From: Vogesella indigofera
GTDB taxonomy: Bacteria > Pseudomonadota > Gammaproteobacteria > Burkholderiales > Chromobacteriaceae
Reading direction: 5' to 3'
Assembly: GCF_003633895.1 (NCBI RefSeq)
Contig: NZ_RBID01000013.1
Location: forward strand, 1 to 64,000
DNA length: 64,000 nucleotides
The translations under genes and the position numbers were made by a program. The notes beneath the pieces were generated by a model that had not been told where the DNA came from, ran no database searches, and was given only the letters and a program-made list of their open reading frames with translations. Shown piece after piece: positions 34,270 through 43,077 of this stretch. How positions within the stretch are numbered: position 1 is the stretch's first letter; every line of letters begins with the position of its first letter.

Positions 34270-35004
34270 ATGCCGGAGATCCTGTTTGAAAGCTCCTTCT
34301 GGCTGGCGGTGCTGCAGATCATCGCCATCGACATCCTGCTCGGCGGCGACAACGCGGTCGTGATCGCGCTGGCCTGCCGCAAACTGCCGGAAGAACAACG
34401 CCGCCGCGGCATTTTCTGGGGCGTGGCCGGTGCCATCGGCCTGCGCGTGGTACTGATTTTCTTCGCACTGCAACTGCTGGCACTGCCATATTTGAAAGTA
34501 GTCGGCGCGCTGCTGCTGCTGTGGATCGGCATCAAGCTGCTGCAACCGGAAGATGACGACGCCCACGGCAATATCGAGGGCAGCACCCACCTGTGGGGCG
34601 CCATCAAGACCATCATCATCGCCGACGCGGTGATGAGCCTGGACAATGTGATCGCGGTGGCCGGTGCCGCCAAGGGCAACCTCGGCATGGTGGTGTTCGG
34701 CATCGTGATCAGCATCCCGATCATCGTGTGGGGCAGCAAGTTCGTGCTCAAGCTGATGGACCGCTTCCCGATCGTGATCACCTTCGGTGCCGCACTGCTG
34801 GGCTGGATCGCGGGCGACATGGTGATCGGCGACGTGGTGGTGAAACCGTACCTGGTCGACGCACCAAGCTGGCTGCACTACGTCAGCGCCGCCAGCGGTG
34901 CCATTCTGGTGGTCCTGACCGGCAAGTTCCTTGCCAGCCGCAAGACCGCCGCCGCCGCGCCGCTGCACGAGATTCCGCTGGCCGCCAACAAAGACCACAG
35001 CTAA
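34270..35004 (+). CDS. TerC-family membrane protein, YjbE type
   Basis: A 244-residue integral membrane protein with about seven helices. The two TerC signatures are LGGDNAVVIAL (about residue 25) and IADAVMSLDNVIAVAGA (about 118), whose acidic residues are thought to bind metal. Members of the YjbE/MeeF/MeeY group export Mn2+ and metallate exoenzymes. No yybP-ykoY manganese riboswitch precedes this copy; only about 30 bp separate it from the tct terminator. It is followed after 12 bp by a universal stress protein gene, so the two probably share a transcript. Confidence 0.9.
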   Translation: MPEILFESSFWLAVLQIIAIDILLGGDNAVVIALACRKLPEEQRRRGIFWGVAGAIGLRVVLIFFALQLLALPYLKVVGALLLLWIGIKLLQPEDDDAHGNIEGSTHLWGAIKTIIIADAVMSLDNVIAVAGAAKGNLGMVVFGIVISIPIIVWGSKFVLKLMDRFPIVITFGAALLGWIAGDMVIGDVVVKPYLVDAPSWLHYVSAASGAILVVLTGKFLASRKTAAAAPLHEIPLAANKDHS

Positions 35005-35016
35005 GAAAGGGACACC

Positions 35017-35445
35017 ATGAGCACTCGTATCCTGATTCCGGTAGACGGCTCGGCGCACGCGCTGCGCGCGGTAGAACACGCCCTGCAACTGGCCAAGCTC
35101 AACCCGGCGCTGGAACTGCACCTGCTGAACGTGCAGATCCCGGTCGAATCCGGCCATGTGCGCCTGTTTGTCGGCCACGACCAGCTGGAAGACTACTACC
35201 GCGAGGAAGGCCTCGCCGCGCTGCAAGCGGCGAGCGCGCTGCTGCAACAGGCCGGTCAGGCCTGCCAGCAGCACATCGCGGTTGGCCACATCGCCGACAC
35301 CATCGCCCGCTACGCGCAGGAGATGGCGTTCAGCCAGATCATCATCGGCTCGCACGGCCGCAGCGGCCTCGGCCAGCTGCTGCTGGGCTCGGTGGCCACC
35401 GACGTGGTGCACCAGTCGGTGGTGCCGGTGACCGTGATCAAGTAA
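35017..35445 (+). CDS. Universal stress protein, UspA family
   Basis: A 142-residue single-domain UspA protein. It begins RILIPVDGSAHALRAVEHAL. The ATP-binding motif GSHGRSGLGQLLLGSVATDV is near residues 112-131, with the G-2X-G-9X-G(S/T) pattern of nucleotide-binding members. The Shine-Dalgarno is AAAGGGACACC. It lies 12 bp after the TerC gene. Confidence 0.93.
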   Translation: MSTRILIPVDGSAHALRAVEHALQLAKLNPALELHLLNVQIPVESGHVRLFVGHDQLEDYYREEGLAALQAASALLQQAGQACQQHIAVGHIADTIARYAQEMAFSQIIIGSHGRSGLGQLLLGSVATDVVHQSVVPVTVIK

Positions 35446-35610
35446 GCCACGCACCAGCCCGCGACAGCGGCTTTCATCCCGGCCCCGCGCCGGTGGTGAA
35501 AGCCGCTTTTGCATGGGCGGCGCGCTTGCGGCCAACCTTGCCGCCGCCGTGTACAGCGCCCGCCGACGGCCCGTACAATGCTGGCATCATCGCCCTCCGG
35601 AGCTGCCCCC

Positions 35611-36150
35611 ATGCGCCACACACTACGCAAATTCGCCCTCGCCCTGCTGGCGCTGGTCGCCCTGCTCGGCAGCGCGCTGCTGGACTACTACCTGCCGGAA
35701 CACAGCATCACCACCATCACCGGTGTCGAGGTCAAGCTGGCGGACAAGGACGGCCCGATCAGTCGCCAGAACCCCGCCGACCAGCCGGTGCGCGACATGT
35801 ACCTGATCTACACCCAGCACGCCATCGACGACGTGCGCGTGTACCGCAACGAGGACACCGGCTGGGGCTGGCCGTTCTACTTCAAGTTCGACGCTTCCGA
35901 CGTGCAGGCCACCGCCAACGCCATTGCCAACGCCCGGCAGCCGGCCTACCTCACCAGCTACGGCTGGCGCATCAACATGCTGTCGCTGTACCCCAACGTC
36001 ACCGCCATCCGCCTCGCCGAGGCCGACGAAGCCACCTGGAGCTTTTTCCGCTGGTTCTGGTTCGCGCTGTGGTTTGCCCTGCTCGCCGGCGCCGGCTGGG
36101 GGCTGCTGCGCGCGACGCGCCGCCAGCCGGATGACACGCTGCCCGGCTAG
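35611..36150 (+). CDS. DUF1523 family protein
   Basis: A 179-residue membrane-anchored protein. A helix at about 7-25 precedes a conserved soluble region (DYYLPEHSITTITGVEVK and a DMYLIYTQ segment). A second helix lies at about 147-168 (WFWFALWFALLAGAGW). This matches DUF1523, whose role is unknown. I chose the ATG at 35611, which follows CCGGAGCTGCCCC; a frame opening at 35509 overlaps a motif copy (35528) and has no sensible leader. Confidence 0.82.
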   Translation: MRHTLRKFALALLALVALLGSALLDYYLPEHSITTITGVEVKLADKDGPISRQNPADQPVRDMYLIYTQHAIDDVRVYRNEDTGWGWPFYFKFDASDVQATANAIANARQPAYLTSYGWRINMLSLYPNVTAIRLAEADEATWSFFRWFWFALWFALLAGAGWGLLRATRRQPDDTLPG

Positions 36151-36192
36151 ACCGGTGCAGACCGGCCGGCCGCCATCAACCAAGGAGACGAC

Positions 36193-36723
36193 ATGATCAG
36201 CTGCGACTATGTAAGGCACATGGCCCGTTACAACCGCTGGATGAACGACAAGCTGTACGCCGTCGCCGGCACGCTGCCGCAAGCGGCGCTGGACGCCGGG
36301 CGCGGCGCCTTTTTCGGTTCGATCAGCGGCACGCTCAACCATCTGCTGGTCGCCGACACCATCTGGCTGAAACGGCTGGCAGCGCATCCGGCCGGCTTTG
36401 CCAGCCTTGAGCCGCTGCGCGACATCGCGATGCCGGCACGGCTGGATCTGCCGCTGGCCGACGGCTTTGCCGCGCTGCACGCACGGCGCCAGCAGCTGGA
36501 TGCGCTGATCGTGCAGTGGAGTCTGGAGCTGACGCCGGCCGCGCTGGCACAGGTGCTGGACTACCACAATATGCGTGGCGAAGCGCAAAGCAGGCCGCTA
36601 CCCGAGGTGCTGATGCACCTGTTCAACCACCAGACCCACCATCGCGGCCAGATCACCACCCTGCTGTCGCAGCTCGGGCTGGATGTCGGCGCCACCGACC
36701 TGATCGCGATGCCAGCGGCCTGA
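36193..36723 (+). CDS. DinB family protein
   Basis: A 176-residue four-helix-bundle protein. The metal-binding His triad is visible: His50 in TLNHLL, and HLFNHQTHHRGQ near residue 142. DinB/YfiT-like proteins act in thiol-dependent transfer or as stress proteins, and the substrate of this one is not predictable. It has a strong Shine-Dalgarno (AAGGAGACGAC). It is followed by a perfect motif hairpin shared with the convergent exonuclease gene. Confidence 0.88.
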   Translation: MISCDYVRHMARYNRWMNDKLYAVAGTLPQAALDAGRGAFFGSISGTLNHLLVADTIWLKRLAAHPAGFASLEPLRDIAMPARLDLPLADGFAALHARRQQLDALIVQWSLELTPAALAQVLDYHNMRGEAQSRPLPEVLMHLFNHQTHHRGQITTLLSQLGLDVGATDLIAMPAA

Positions 36724-36727
36724 ACGG

Positions 36728-36763
36728 CATTGCGGCCAACCTTGGACAAGGTTGGCCGCAATG
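36728..36763. terminator. Perfect 17-bp hairpin made of two motif copies
   Basis: CATTGCGGCCAACCTTG and its exact complement flank GA. It sits between the convergent dinB-like and exonuclease III genes, 5 bp after the first stop, so it could end transcription from both sides. There is no long T-run. Confidence 0.7.
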
Positions 36764-36788
36764 TTCAATGCCAGGCTGGCACGCGATC

Positions 36789-37559
36789 TCAGGCCAGCGT
36801 GATCACCACCGGGGTGTGGTCCGACGGCCGCTCCCACTTGCGCGGCGTCTTGTCGATCACGCAGCCGCTGGCGCGCGCCTTCAGGCTGTCGCTGATCAGG
36901 ATGTGGTCGATGCGCACGCCCATGTTGCGGCGGAACATCATCGCGCGGTAATCCCACCAGCTGTACTGCTTGTCCTCGTCGTTGAACAGGCGGAAGCTGT
37001 CCGCCAGCCCCATGCCGATCAGGCGACGGAAGCTGTCGCGCTCCGGCGTGGTGCACAGCACCTGCTCGCGCCAGCCCTCCGGGTCGTACACGTCGCGGTC
37101 TTCCGGCGCGATGTTGTAGTCGCCCAGCAGCGCGAAATCCCGGTTCACCGCCAGTTCGCTGGCGACGTAGCGCTCCAGCTCGGCCAGCCACTGCAGCTTG
37201 TACTGGTACTTCGGCGATTCCACCGACTCGCCGTTGACGAAGTAGGCGCACACCACGCGCACGCCATCGACGGTGGCGGCGATCACGCGGCGCTGCTCGT
37301 CGTCGTAGCCGGGAATGCCGGCCACCACGTCGCTGACGCTGCAGCCGTTCTTCACCAGGATGGCGACGCCGTTATAGGTCTTCTGCCCGAACCACGCCGC
37401 CTGGTAGCCGGCGGCCTCGATCTCCGCCAGCGGGAACACCGGGTGGTCCATCTTCAGTTCCTGCAGGCACAACACCTCGATCGGGTTGTCGGCCAGCCAT
37501 TGCAGCACTTGCGGCAGGCGCACTTTCAGCGAGTTGACGTTCCAGGTGGCAAGACGCAT
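36789..37559 (-). CDS. xthA: Exodeoxyribonuclease III
   Basis: A 256-residue AP endonuclease and 3'-5' exonuclease of the ExoIII family. All catalytic blocks are present: ATWNVNSLKVRLP at the N terminus, CLQELKM (metal-binding Glu at about 34), GDYNIAPEDRDVYDP (about 147-161), and the C-terminal RIDHILISD and SDHTPVVITL. The function is base excision repair of abasic sites and blocked 3' ends. It is full length and stands alone. Confidence 0.95.
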   Translation of the reverse strand: MRLATWNVNSLKVRLPQVLQWLADNPIEVLCLQELKMDHPVFPLAEIEAAGYQAAWFGQKTYNGVAILVKNGCSVSDVVAGIPGYDDEQRRVIAATVDGVRVVCAYFVNGESVESPKYQYKLQWLAELERYVASELAVNRDFALLGDYNIAPEDRDVYDPEGWREQVLCTTPERDSFRRLIGMGLADSFRLFNDEDKQYSWWDYRAMMFRRNMGVRIDHILISDSLKARASGCVIDKTPRKWERPSDHTPVVITLA

Positions 37560-38216
37560 AGCGAGGCTCCTAATTGATTGCAGGCCGCCACCTTAGCGTG
37601 CCGGCTGCGGGCTGGCAAACCGCGCCCGCCACCCGCCAGTGCGCAGCACGCCAGTGACTAATATTCCAAACACAATCAGGCCAAAAAAAGCGCCAAGTGG
37701 CTGATTTTTGCCCAACAATGTTTAAACAAATAAACAACAGCCACCACATGCCGATTTGCCAAAGCCGTGCGCGGCTGCCTAGAATGGTCCCGTTATCGTA
37801 ACCGGATGTCCAAATTGTCGTTCAATTCCAAACAACTGCCGCAGTCCGCCGTCGCCATTTGCCCGACGCTGCACCCGCAACGCAACCGCCTGGCGCCGAT
37901 CGCGCAGAGCTTTGCCATGCGTACCCCGACCTTCCGTCATCGCGACACCCTGCACGCCGCTGCCCAGCCGGACACCCAGTCCGAGCCACCCCGTTAGCTT
38001 CCCGCCGCTGTTCGCCGCCTTACTTTCCCGCTGATTTGATGTCGTAAAACGCGCAGTACCCGCGTCCCGCGCCCGTACTGTGCCTGTCGCCCGTTGCCGC
38101 CCTTTTGCCGCACGGTGATGCCGTCATGCCGCCTGCCTGCCGCCCCTTGTCGTGCGCCAGCCGCGGCTGTCCCGGTGTTGCCGCCGCCGGCCGGGCCGCG
38201 GGCCAAGGATGTTGCA
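37560..38216. other. Long intergenic region between xthA and a LysE-type gene
   Basis: About 660 bp. The first 200 bp are relatively AT-rich and hold a plausible promoter (TTGCCA at 37756, 18-bp spacer, TAGAAT at 37780). One small reading frame follows (37806-37997). From 38040 on I see only low-complexity GC-rich sequence before the LysE gene. Confidence 0.55.
37806..37997 (+). CDS. Possible small protein of unknown function
   Basis: A 63-codon frame starting ATG 20 bp after a plausible -10 box (37780-37785). The translation is basic and polar (MSKLSFNSKQLPQSA...), with no membrane segment or recognised domain. The ribosome binding site is weak (ACCGG). I do not recognise it. Support rests on the promoter position and a sensible start, so it could be chance. 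Confidence 0.3.
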   Translation: MSKLSFNSKQLPQSAVAICPTLHPQRNRLAPIAQSFAMRTPTFRHRDTLHAAAQPDTQSEPPR

Positions 38217-38837
38217 ATGGAATTCCATAACTGGTTGATGTACCTCGGCACCATCGTGCTGTTGATGGCGGCGCCCGGCCCGGCGCCCTTGCTGACCCTG
38301 TCGCACGGCGCGCAACACGGCGCCCGTGGCGGTATTCCCAATGCGCTGGGCTTTTCCGCCGGCGCACTGCTGCTGATGGCGCTGTCGGCGCTGGGCATCA
38401 GCGCGCTGCTGCTGGCCTCGCCGACCGCGTTCAACGTGGTGAAGCTGCTGGGTGCCGGCTATCTGGTGTGGCTGGGGGTGGCGCTGTGGCGCAAGCCGTT
38501 CAGCATCGGCGGCGGCACCAGCAGCGCGCCGGCCAGCAAGCTGTGGAGCGGTTTCCGCCCCGCCTTCCTGCTGGCGATCAGCAATCCGGAGGACACCGTG
38601 TTCTTCAGCGCACTGCTGCCGCGCTTCCTGGAGCCGCAACAGCCGCTGTGGCCGCAATACGCGGTGATGGCGGCCACCTGGGTGGTGGCCGATCTGGTCA
38701 TCGCTGTGCTGCTGGCCGCCGCCGGTGGCCGGCTCGGCGTGTGGCTGGCCTGCGGCCAACGTTTGCAGCGTTTCTCGCGCACTTCCGGCGGCCTGTTCGT
38801 GGTGGCCGGGGTGACACTGGCCGCGATGCAGCACTGA
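38217..38837 (+). CDS. LysE/RhtB-family exporter
   Basis: A 206-residue inner-membrane protein with about six helices. It has the LysE-type start (MYLGTIVLLMAAPGPAPLLT, with PGP near residue 22), the GARGGIPNALGFSAGALLL block (about 39-57) and the SNPEDTVFFSALLPRF motif (about 121-136). Such proteins export amino acids or homoserine lactones. The ATG at 38217 follows AAGGATGTTGCA; a frame opening at 38094 is too GC-rich and poorly conserved to be the true N terminus. A hairpin follows. Confidence 0.88.
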   Translation: MEFHNWLMYLGTIVLLMAAPGPAPLLTLSHGAQHGARGGIPNALGFSAGALLLMALSALGISALLLASPTAFNVVKLLGAGYLVWLGVALWRKPFSIGGGTSSAPASKLWSGFRPAFLLAISNPEDTVFFSALLPRFLEPQQPLWPQYAVMAATWVVADLVIAVLLAAAGGRLGVWLACGQRLQRFSRTSGGLFVVAGVTLAAMQH

Positions 38838-38850
38838 CGCGGACAAAAGA

Positions 38851-38872
38851 ATGCCCCCGCTTGCGGCGGGGG
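38851..38872 (+). terminator. Hairpin after the LysE-type gene
   Basis: GCCCCCGC / GCGGGGGC around TTGC, 14 bp after the stop. The T-run is poor (CAACGTCTAGTTCTTT), so efficiency is uncertain. Confidence 0.55.
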
Positions 38873-38951
38873 CCAACGTCTAGTTCTTTCACTGCATGCA
38901 ACCACAGCTAGGAGCGCGCCACCCCGCCACTAGTTCCGCCGCCGCCCCATA

Positions 38952-38977
38952 AAAAAACCACGCCGGTCAGGCGTGGC
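38952..38977 (-). terminator. Terminator of the orphan Bug-type gene
   Basis: CCACGCC / GGCGTGG around GGTCA. On the minus strand it is followed by seven T residues. It lies about 50 bp past the stop. Confidence 0.85.
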
Positions 38978-39029
38978 AAAAGAGAGTACTACGTGGATCC
39001 GGTAGCGACCGCCGGCAGGGGCCGGGCGC

Positions 39030-40010
39030 TCACAGTGTCTGGTACACCAGCCCGAACTGGGTGGCGATCTTGCGGTATTCCTTCACCTGGCGTTTGACGT
39101 AGGCGTCCATCTGCGCGCCGGTGAGGCTGAACGGGAACAGGTCGTAGCCCTCGCGCAGCCGTGCGAACTCCGGCGTCGCCATCACCTTGCGGAAGCTGGT
39201 TTCCCAGTAGGCGTAATCGGCGGCCGACACCTTCGGCCCGACATAGAAGCCGCGGATGATCGGCCACACGATGTCGAAACCCTGCTCGCGCGCGGTGGGA
39301 ATGCCGGACAGCCGGCCCGGCAGGCGCTTGTCCGACATCACCGCCAGCACGCGGATCTTGCGCTGGTCCAGCTGCGGCATCACCTCGCTGAGATCGCCGG
39401 ACGCGGCCTGGATATGGCCGCCGAGCAGCGCGGTGGTGGTCTCGCCGCCGCCCTCGAACGCGACATAGCGCATCTGCTGGTGGCTGACCCCGGCCTGGCG
39501 CGCGATCAGCACCGTCTTGATCCAGTCCTGGCTGCCGACGGTGCCGCCGGCGCCGAACACGATCTCGCTGGGGTGCGCCTTCACCGCCGCCACCAGCTGT
39601 TTCAGGTTCTGGTACGGCGAATCGGCGCGCACCGCGATCATGCCGTAGTCGGCGCCGACCCCAGCCAGCCAGCGCACGTCGTTGACGTTGTACTTGCCGA
39701 ACTTGCCCTGCGCCAGGTTCAGCAGCGAGCCGCCGGAAAAGGCGACGATGATGTTGCCGTCCGCCGGACGCTGCGCCACCACGGTGTTGTAGGCCACCGC
39801 GCCGATGCCTCCGGGCATGTAGCTGATGCGCAGCGGCCGCGTCAGCAGCTTGCTGTTGTTCAGCGCCGCGCGTGCCAGCTTGCAGGTCAGGTCAAAGCCG
39901 CCGCCGGGCCGTGCCGGGGCGATGCATTCCGGGTCGTCCGGCTCCGCGGCCGCGGCCAGCGACACCAGCAGCAGCGCGCTCGCCAGCACGGCAACACAGG
40001 ATCTTGCCAT
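39030..40010 (-). CDS. Bug-family (TctC-like) periplasmic binding protein
   Basis: A 327-residue solute-binding protein with a signal peptide (about 1-22, ending AAA). ECIAPARPGGGFDLTCKLAR and SYMPGGIGAVAYNT are ligand-loop signatures of the Bug/TctC family, though this one has Cys at positions unusual for TctC. No tctAB genes adjoin it. It is divergent from tctDE, the arrangement in which an extra binding protein acts as part of the sensor or as the first gene controlled by it. The ATG at 40010 follows GAGGAGTCAACACATC; an ATG at 40028 overlaps that site. Confidence 0.9.
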   Translation of the reverse strand: MARSCVAVLASALLLVSLAAAAEPDDPECIAPARPGGGFDLTCKLARAALNNSKLLTRPLRISYMPGGIGAVAYNTVVAQRPADGNIIVAFSGGSLLNLAQGKFGKYNVNDVRWLAGVGADYGMIAVRADSPYQNLKQLVAAVKAHPSEIVFGAGGTVGSQDWIKTVLIARQAGVSHQQMRYVAFEGGGETTTALLGGHIQAASGDLSEVMPQLDQRKIRVLAVMSDKRLPGRLSGIPTAREQGFDIVWPIIRGFYVGPKVSAADYAYWETSFRKVMATPEFARLREGYDLFPFSLTGAQMDAYVKRQVKEYRKIATQFGLVYQTL

Positions 40011-40196
40011 GATGTGTTGACTCCTCATTATTCCGTTCGCCTTGTCTGCCCCCGATACTGCCTATTGACACCCGCGCCGTCAGGCGCAACGCTTGTCCGG
40101 GGTTGGCGAATCACGCTCCGTATTATTGGAGACGATCATAAGCACAAGCACTTTCACCAACCTTTCACCCGGCACGCACAGAGACAAAGAGAGAGC

Positions 40197-40871
40197 ATGC
40201 GCATCATCCTGATAGAAGACCAGCCCGACCTCGCCCACTGGCTGGCGCGGGCGCTGACCGCCAGCGGCTACGTCGTCGACGTGATCGGCGACGGCATCGA
40301 CGCCGACAACGCGCTGAAAACCGAAGAATACGACCTCGCCATCCTCGACATGAACCTGCCGCGGCTATCCGGCGAAACCATCCTGCAACGGCTGCGCGCC
40401 CGCCACCAGACCCTGCCGGTGCTGGTGCTCACCGCGCGCGGCGAGCTGTCGGACAAGGTCAAGGGCCTGGAAATGGGCGCCGACGATTACCTGGTCAAAC
40501 CGTTCGAGCTGGACGAGCTGGAGGCGCGGCTGAAGGCGCTGCTGCGCCGCCACCAGGGCCACGAAAACGCGTGGCTGCAGTGTGGCGACCTGCGCTACAG
40601 CAAGCAGCAACAGTTCTTCGAGCTGGCCGGCAAGCTGCTGACGCTGACGCGGCGCGAACACACGGTGCTGGAAGTGCTGATCCGGCGCAAGGGCCAGCCG
40701 CTGAACCGCGAACGCCTGTTCAACCAGGTGTTCACCCTCGACGACAACGCCAACCAGGAAGCGATCGAAGTCTACATCCACCGCCTGCGCAAGAAGCTGG
40801 ACGGCAGCAACGTCAGCATCACCACCCTGCGCGGCCTGGGCTACCTGCTGGAACAGCGCGATGCGCCTTGA
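40197..40871 (+). CDS. tctD: OmpR-family response regulator TctD
   Basis: A 224-residue regulator. The receiver has LIEDQPDL, the phospho-acceptor Asp in LAILDMNLPRLSG (about residue 51) and LVKPFELDELEARL (about 100). The winged-helix domain ends ITTLRGLGYLLE. The AIEVYIHRLRKKL helix is typical of TctD/QseB. I take the ATG at 40197, preceded by AGAGAGAGC; the reading frame stays open for 780 bp upstream only because of high GC. It overlaps the kinase gene by 11 nt. Confidence 0.93.
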   Translation: MRIILIEDQPDLAHWLARALTASGYVVDVIGDGIDADNALKTEEYDLAILDMNLPRLSGETILQRLRARHQTLPVLVLTARGELSDKVKGLEMGADDYLVKPFELDELEARLKALLRRHQGHENAWLQCGDLRYSKQQQFFELAGKLLTLTRREHTVLEVLIRRKGQPLNRERLFNQVFTLDDNANQEAIEVYIHRLRKKLDGSNVSITTLRGLGYLLEQRDAP

Positions 40872-42297
40872 GCAGCTGTTCAACCGCCGCAGCCTGCTCG
40901 GCAAGTTCGTGCGCTGGCTGCTGCTGCCGCTGCTGCTGCTGTGGATCATCAACACCGTGGTCGCCTACCAGATCAGCAGCGCCGCGGCCAACCTTGCCTA
41001 CGACCGCACCCTGCTGGCCTCGGCGCGGGTGATCGCGGAACAGGTGATGGTGCGCAACGGCAAGCTGCACGTGGAAGTGCCCTACATCGCGCTCGACAAC
41101 TTCGAATACGACAACCGCGGCCAGATGTTCTACCGCGTCAGCGATTTCGCCGGCAACATCATCTCCGGCTACGGCGACCTGCCGCAGATGCCGAAGAACA
41201 CGCCGCGCACCGAACTGTACCCGGCGCTGGTGCACTTCCACGACGACATCTACCGCGAACGGCCGATCCGCATGGCCACCTTCTACAAGCCGCTGTTCGA
41301 GGGCGGGCTGCAGGGTATGATCAAGGTCGAGGTCGCCGAAACCACCGAGGCGCGGCAGTACATGACGCACCAGGTGCTCAACTACACGCTGTGGGGCCAG
41401 GGGCTACTGGTGTTCTGCGCGCTGTGCTTCGTCGGGCTGGCGATGACGCGCATCCTGCAGCCGATCCGCCTGCTGGGCGAGGAAGTGATCCGCCGCCCGC
41501 CCGGCGACTTCAGCGACATCGAGGTCGGCACCACCCACAGCGAACTGCTGCCGCTGGTCGCCGCCATCAACCAGTACCGCCGCCGCCTGGCCCAGCTGCT
41601 GATGCGCTACCAGCGCTTCGCCGCCGACGCCTCGCACCAGCTGCGCACGCCGCTGGCGGTGATGACCACCCAGGCCGAACACGCGCTGCGCGACGGCAGC
41701 CCGGAAGTGATGCGCGAAAGCCTCACCGAGCTGAAGCAGATGCTGAAGAAAACCACCCGCCTCACCAACCAGCTGCTGCTGCTGGCCAAGATGGACTCCG
41801 GCAGTCACCAGCTGCGCCGCGACCGGCCGCAACCGCCGTTTTCGCTGCTCGACAGCATCGAGAAGATCGTGATGGCCAAGCTGACCGCCGCGCGGCGCAA
41901 GGACATCGACCTCGGCCTGGAAAACCGCTGCCACGACCAGAACGCGCCCATCCACGGCAAGCAGATGCTGATCGAGGAAGTGCTGCTCAACCTGCTCGAC
42001 AACGCGCTGCGCCACACCCCGGCCGGCGGCGTCATCACCCTGCGCCTGTACGACGCCGCCCCCGGCGGCGACCGCGGCTGCATCTTCGAGATCGAGGACA
42101 GCGGCCCCGGCATCCAGCCCGAGCAGCGCGAACAGGTGTTCGAACGCTTCCACCAGCTGCCCGACGCCGCCCCCGGCGGCAGCGGCCTTGGCCTTGCCAT
42201 CGTCAAGGACATCTGCCGCCTCCACGACATCGACATCAGCCTGCACGACGGCCCGCAACTGGGCGGCCTGCTGGTGCAACTCGCCTTCAAACGCTGA
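40861..42297 (+). CDS. tctE: Sensor histidine kinase TctE
   Basis: A 478-residue membrane kinase. A first helix (about 17-37) and a second (about 175-197) flank a periplasmic domain related to TctE sensors. A HAMP-like region follows, then the His box FAADASHQLRTPLAVM (about residue 258), NLLDNALRHTP, DSGPGIQP and SGLGLAIVKDICRLHD. It is coupled to tctD and divergent from a Bug-family binding protein. It likely senses a carboxylate and controls a tct transporter; tctCBA lies 7 kb upstream. A motif copy at 40984 encodes AAN within AAANLAYD. Confidence 0.94.
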   Translation: MRLEQLFNRRSLLGKFVRWLLLPLLLLWIINTVVAYQISSAAANLAYDRTLLASARVIAEQVMVRNGKLHVEVPYIALDNFEYDNRGQMFYRVSDFAGNIISGYGDLPQMPKNTPRTELYPALVHFHDDIYRERPIRMATFYKPLFEGGLQGMIKVEVAETTEARQYMTHQVLNYTLWGQGLLVFCALCFVGLAMTRILQPIRLLGEEVIRRPPGDFSDIEVGTTHSELLPLVAAINQYRRRLAQLLMRYQRFAADASHQLRTPLAVMTTQAEHALRDGSPEVMRESLTELKQMLKKTTRLTNQLLLLAKMDSGSHQLRRDRPQPPFSLLDSIEKIVMAKLTAARRKDIDLGLENRCHDQNAPIHGKQMLIEEVLLNLLDNALRHTPAGGVITLRLYDAAPGGDRGCIFEIEDSGPGIQPEQREQVFERFHQLPDAAPGGSGLGLAIVKDICRLHDIDISLHDGPQLGGLLVQLAFKR

Positions 42298-42301
42298 ACG
42301 G

Positions 42302-42323
42302 CTGCGGCCAACGTTGGCCGCAG
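42302..42323. repeat. Perfect 22-bp palindrome of two fused motif copies
   Basis: The 20-bp core TGCGGCCAACGTTGGCCGCA is extended by C and G on the two sides. It starts 5 bp after the tctE stop and may end transcription, although no T-run follows. Confidence 0.82.
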
Positions 42324-42514
42324 GCCGCGCCGGCATTCGCCCCCTGACGCCCCGGCAACGGGCTAGCCAAAACGCTGTCATGCCGCCGCGTGGCAATGCC
42401 GCAACAGCAGCGCCCGCCTCCCCCTCCCGCCCCGAAACAGGGCTTGCAAGTCGCCATGGATGAACCATGCTGAAGCTAGCGGCGACACAGGGTCGCCCCG
42501 GCGGGACACGCGCC

Positions 42515-42820
42515 ATGACACGCTCTTTTCTGCTCAGCCTGCTCTTGCTAGGCATCGCCCAGCCGACCCACGCCCTCTGTGTGTCGGAAGTCCTCAAGTG
42601 CGCCAGAACCGCCCCGCTGATCCTGCAGCTGGAAACGGCGAATGCCGGCGACAAGCCCTTCATCCCCCCGCCGACACCCAGCTTCATCCTGGAAAGAAAC
42701 GAACTCTCCGGCGGCAACAAGATCGACCTGCGCCCCAGCTGGCGGCTGGACGACGACACCCGCGTATCGGTCAAGGTCAAGCGTAGCCAGGTGGAACTGC
42801 GGCTGAGAAAACGGTGGTAA
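42515..42820 (+). CDS. Small exported protein of unknown function
   Basis: A 101-residue protein with a clear signal peptide (about residues 1-20, ending THA). The mature part has two early Cys (CVSEVLKCARTA), a proline-rich turn (IPPPTPS) and a basic C-terminal end (VELRLRKRW). I do not recognise the family. An upstream in-frame ATG at 42467 would add 16 residues and spoil the signal peptide, so 42515 is preferred. It is the last gene before the repeat nest. Confidence 0.6.
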   Translation: MTRSFLLSLLLLGIAQPTHALCVSEVLKCARTAPLILQLETANAGDKPFIPPPTPSFILERNELSGGNKIDLRPSWRLDDDTRVSVKVKRSQVELRLRKRW

Positions 42821-42856
42821 ACCGCAACCGCGACACCACGACGAGCACAAACCAGA

Positions 42857-42898
42857 CAAGGTTGGCCGCAAACCCGTTACGGCTTGCGGCCAACCTTG
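42857..42898. terminator. Inverted motif pair after the small exported protein gene
   Basis: CAAGGTTGGCCGCAA and TTGCGGCCAACCTTG are exact complements separated by 12 nt (ACCCGTTACGGC). The 15-bp stem begins 36 bp after the upstream stop codon. Confidence 0.62.
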
Positions 42899-43077
42899 TA
42901 TCGGTAATCGGTTTTGATTTTTGGCCACAGAAGCACACGGAAAAACACGGACAAAGGCAAAGGTTTCTTTAGCCACGAAACCCACGAAAAGACACGAAAA
43001 AAAAATCGGAAACAAAACAGACCCGGCCGAAAATACTGTCGGGTTACGCTGCGCTAACCCGACCTACGACCCGCCCA
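42899..43077. other. Intergenic sequence with duplicated tract
   Basis: The stretch 42899-42955 (CGGTAATCGGTTTT, then GGCCACAGAAGCACACGG) is repeated almost exactly at 44978-45035. An A-rich tract and an inverted TCGGGTTACG / AACCCGA follow. No gene is seen. Confidence 0.55.

Noticed and set aside
39414-40196. N-terminal extension of TctD by 261 residues
   Set aside because: The frame is open upstream only as a shadow of the divergent binding protein gene. Response regulators start at the ATG at 40197.
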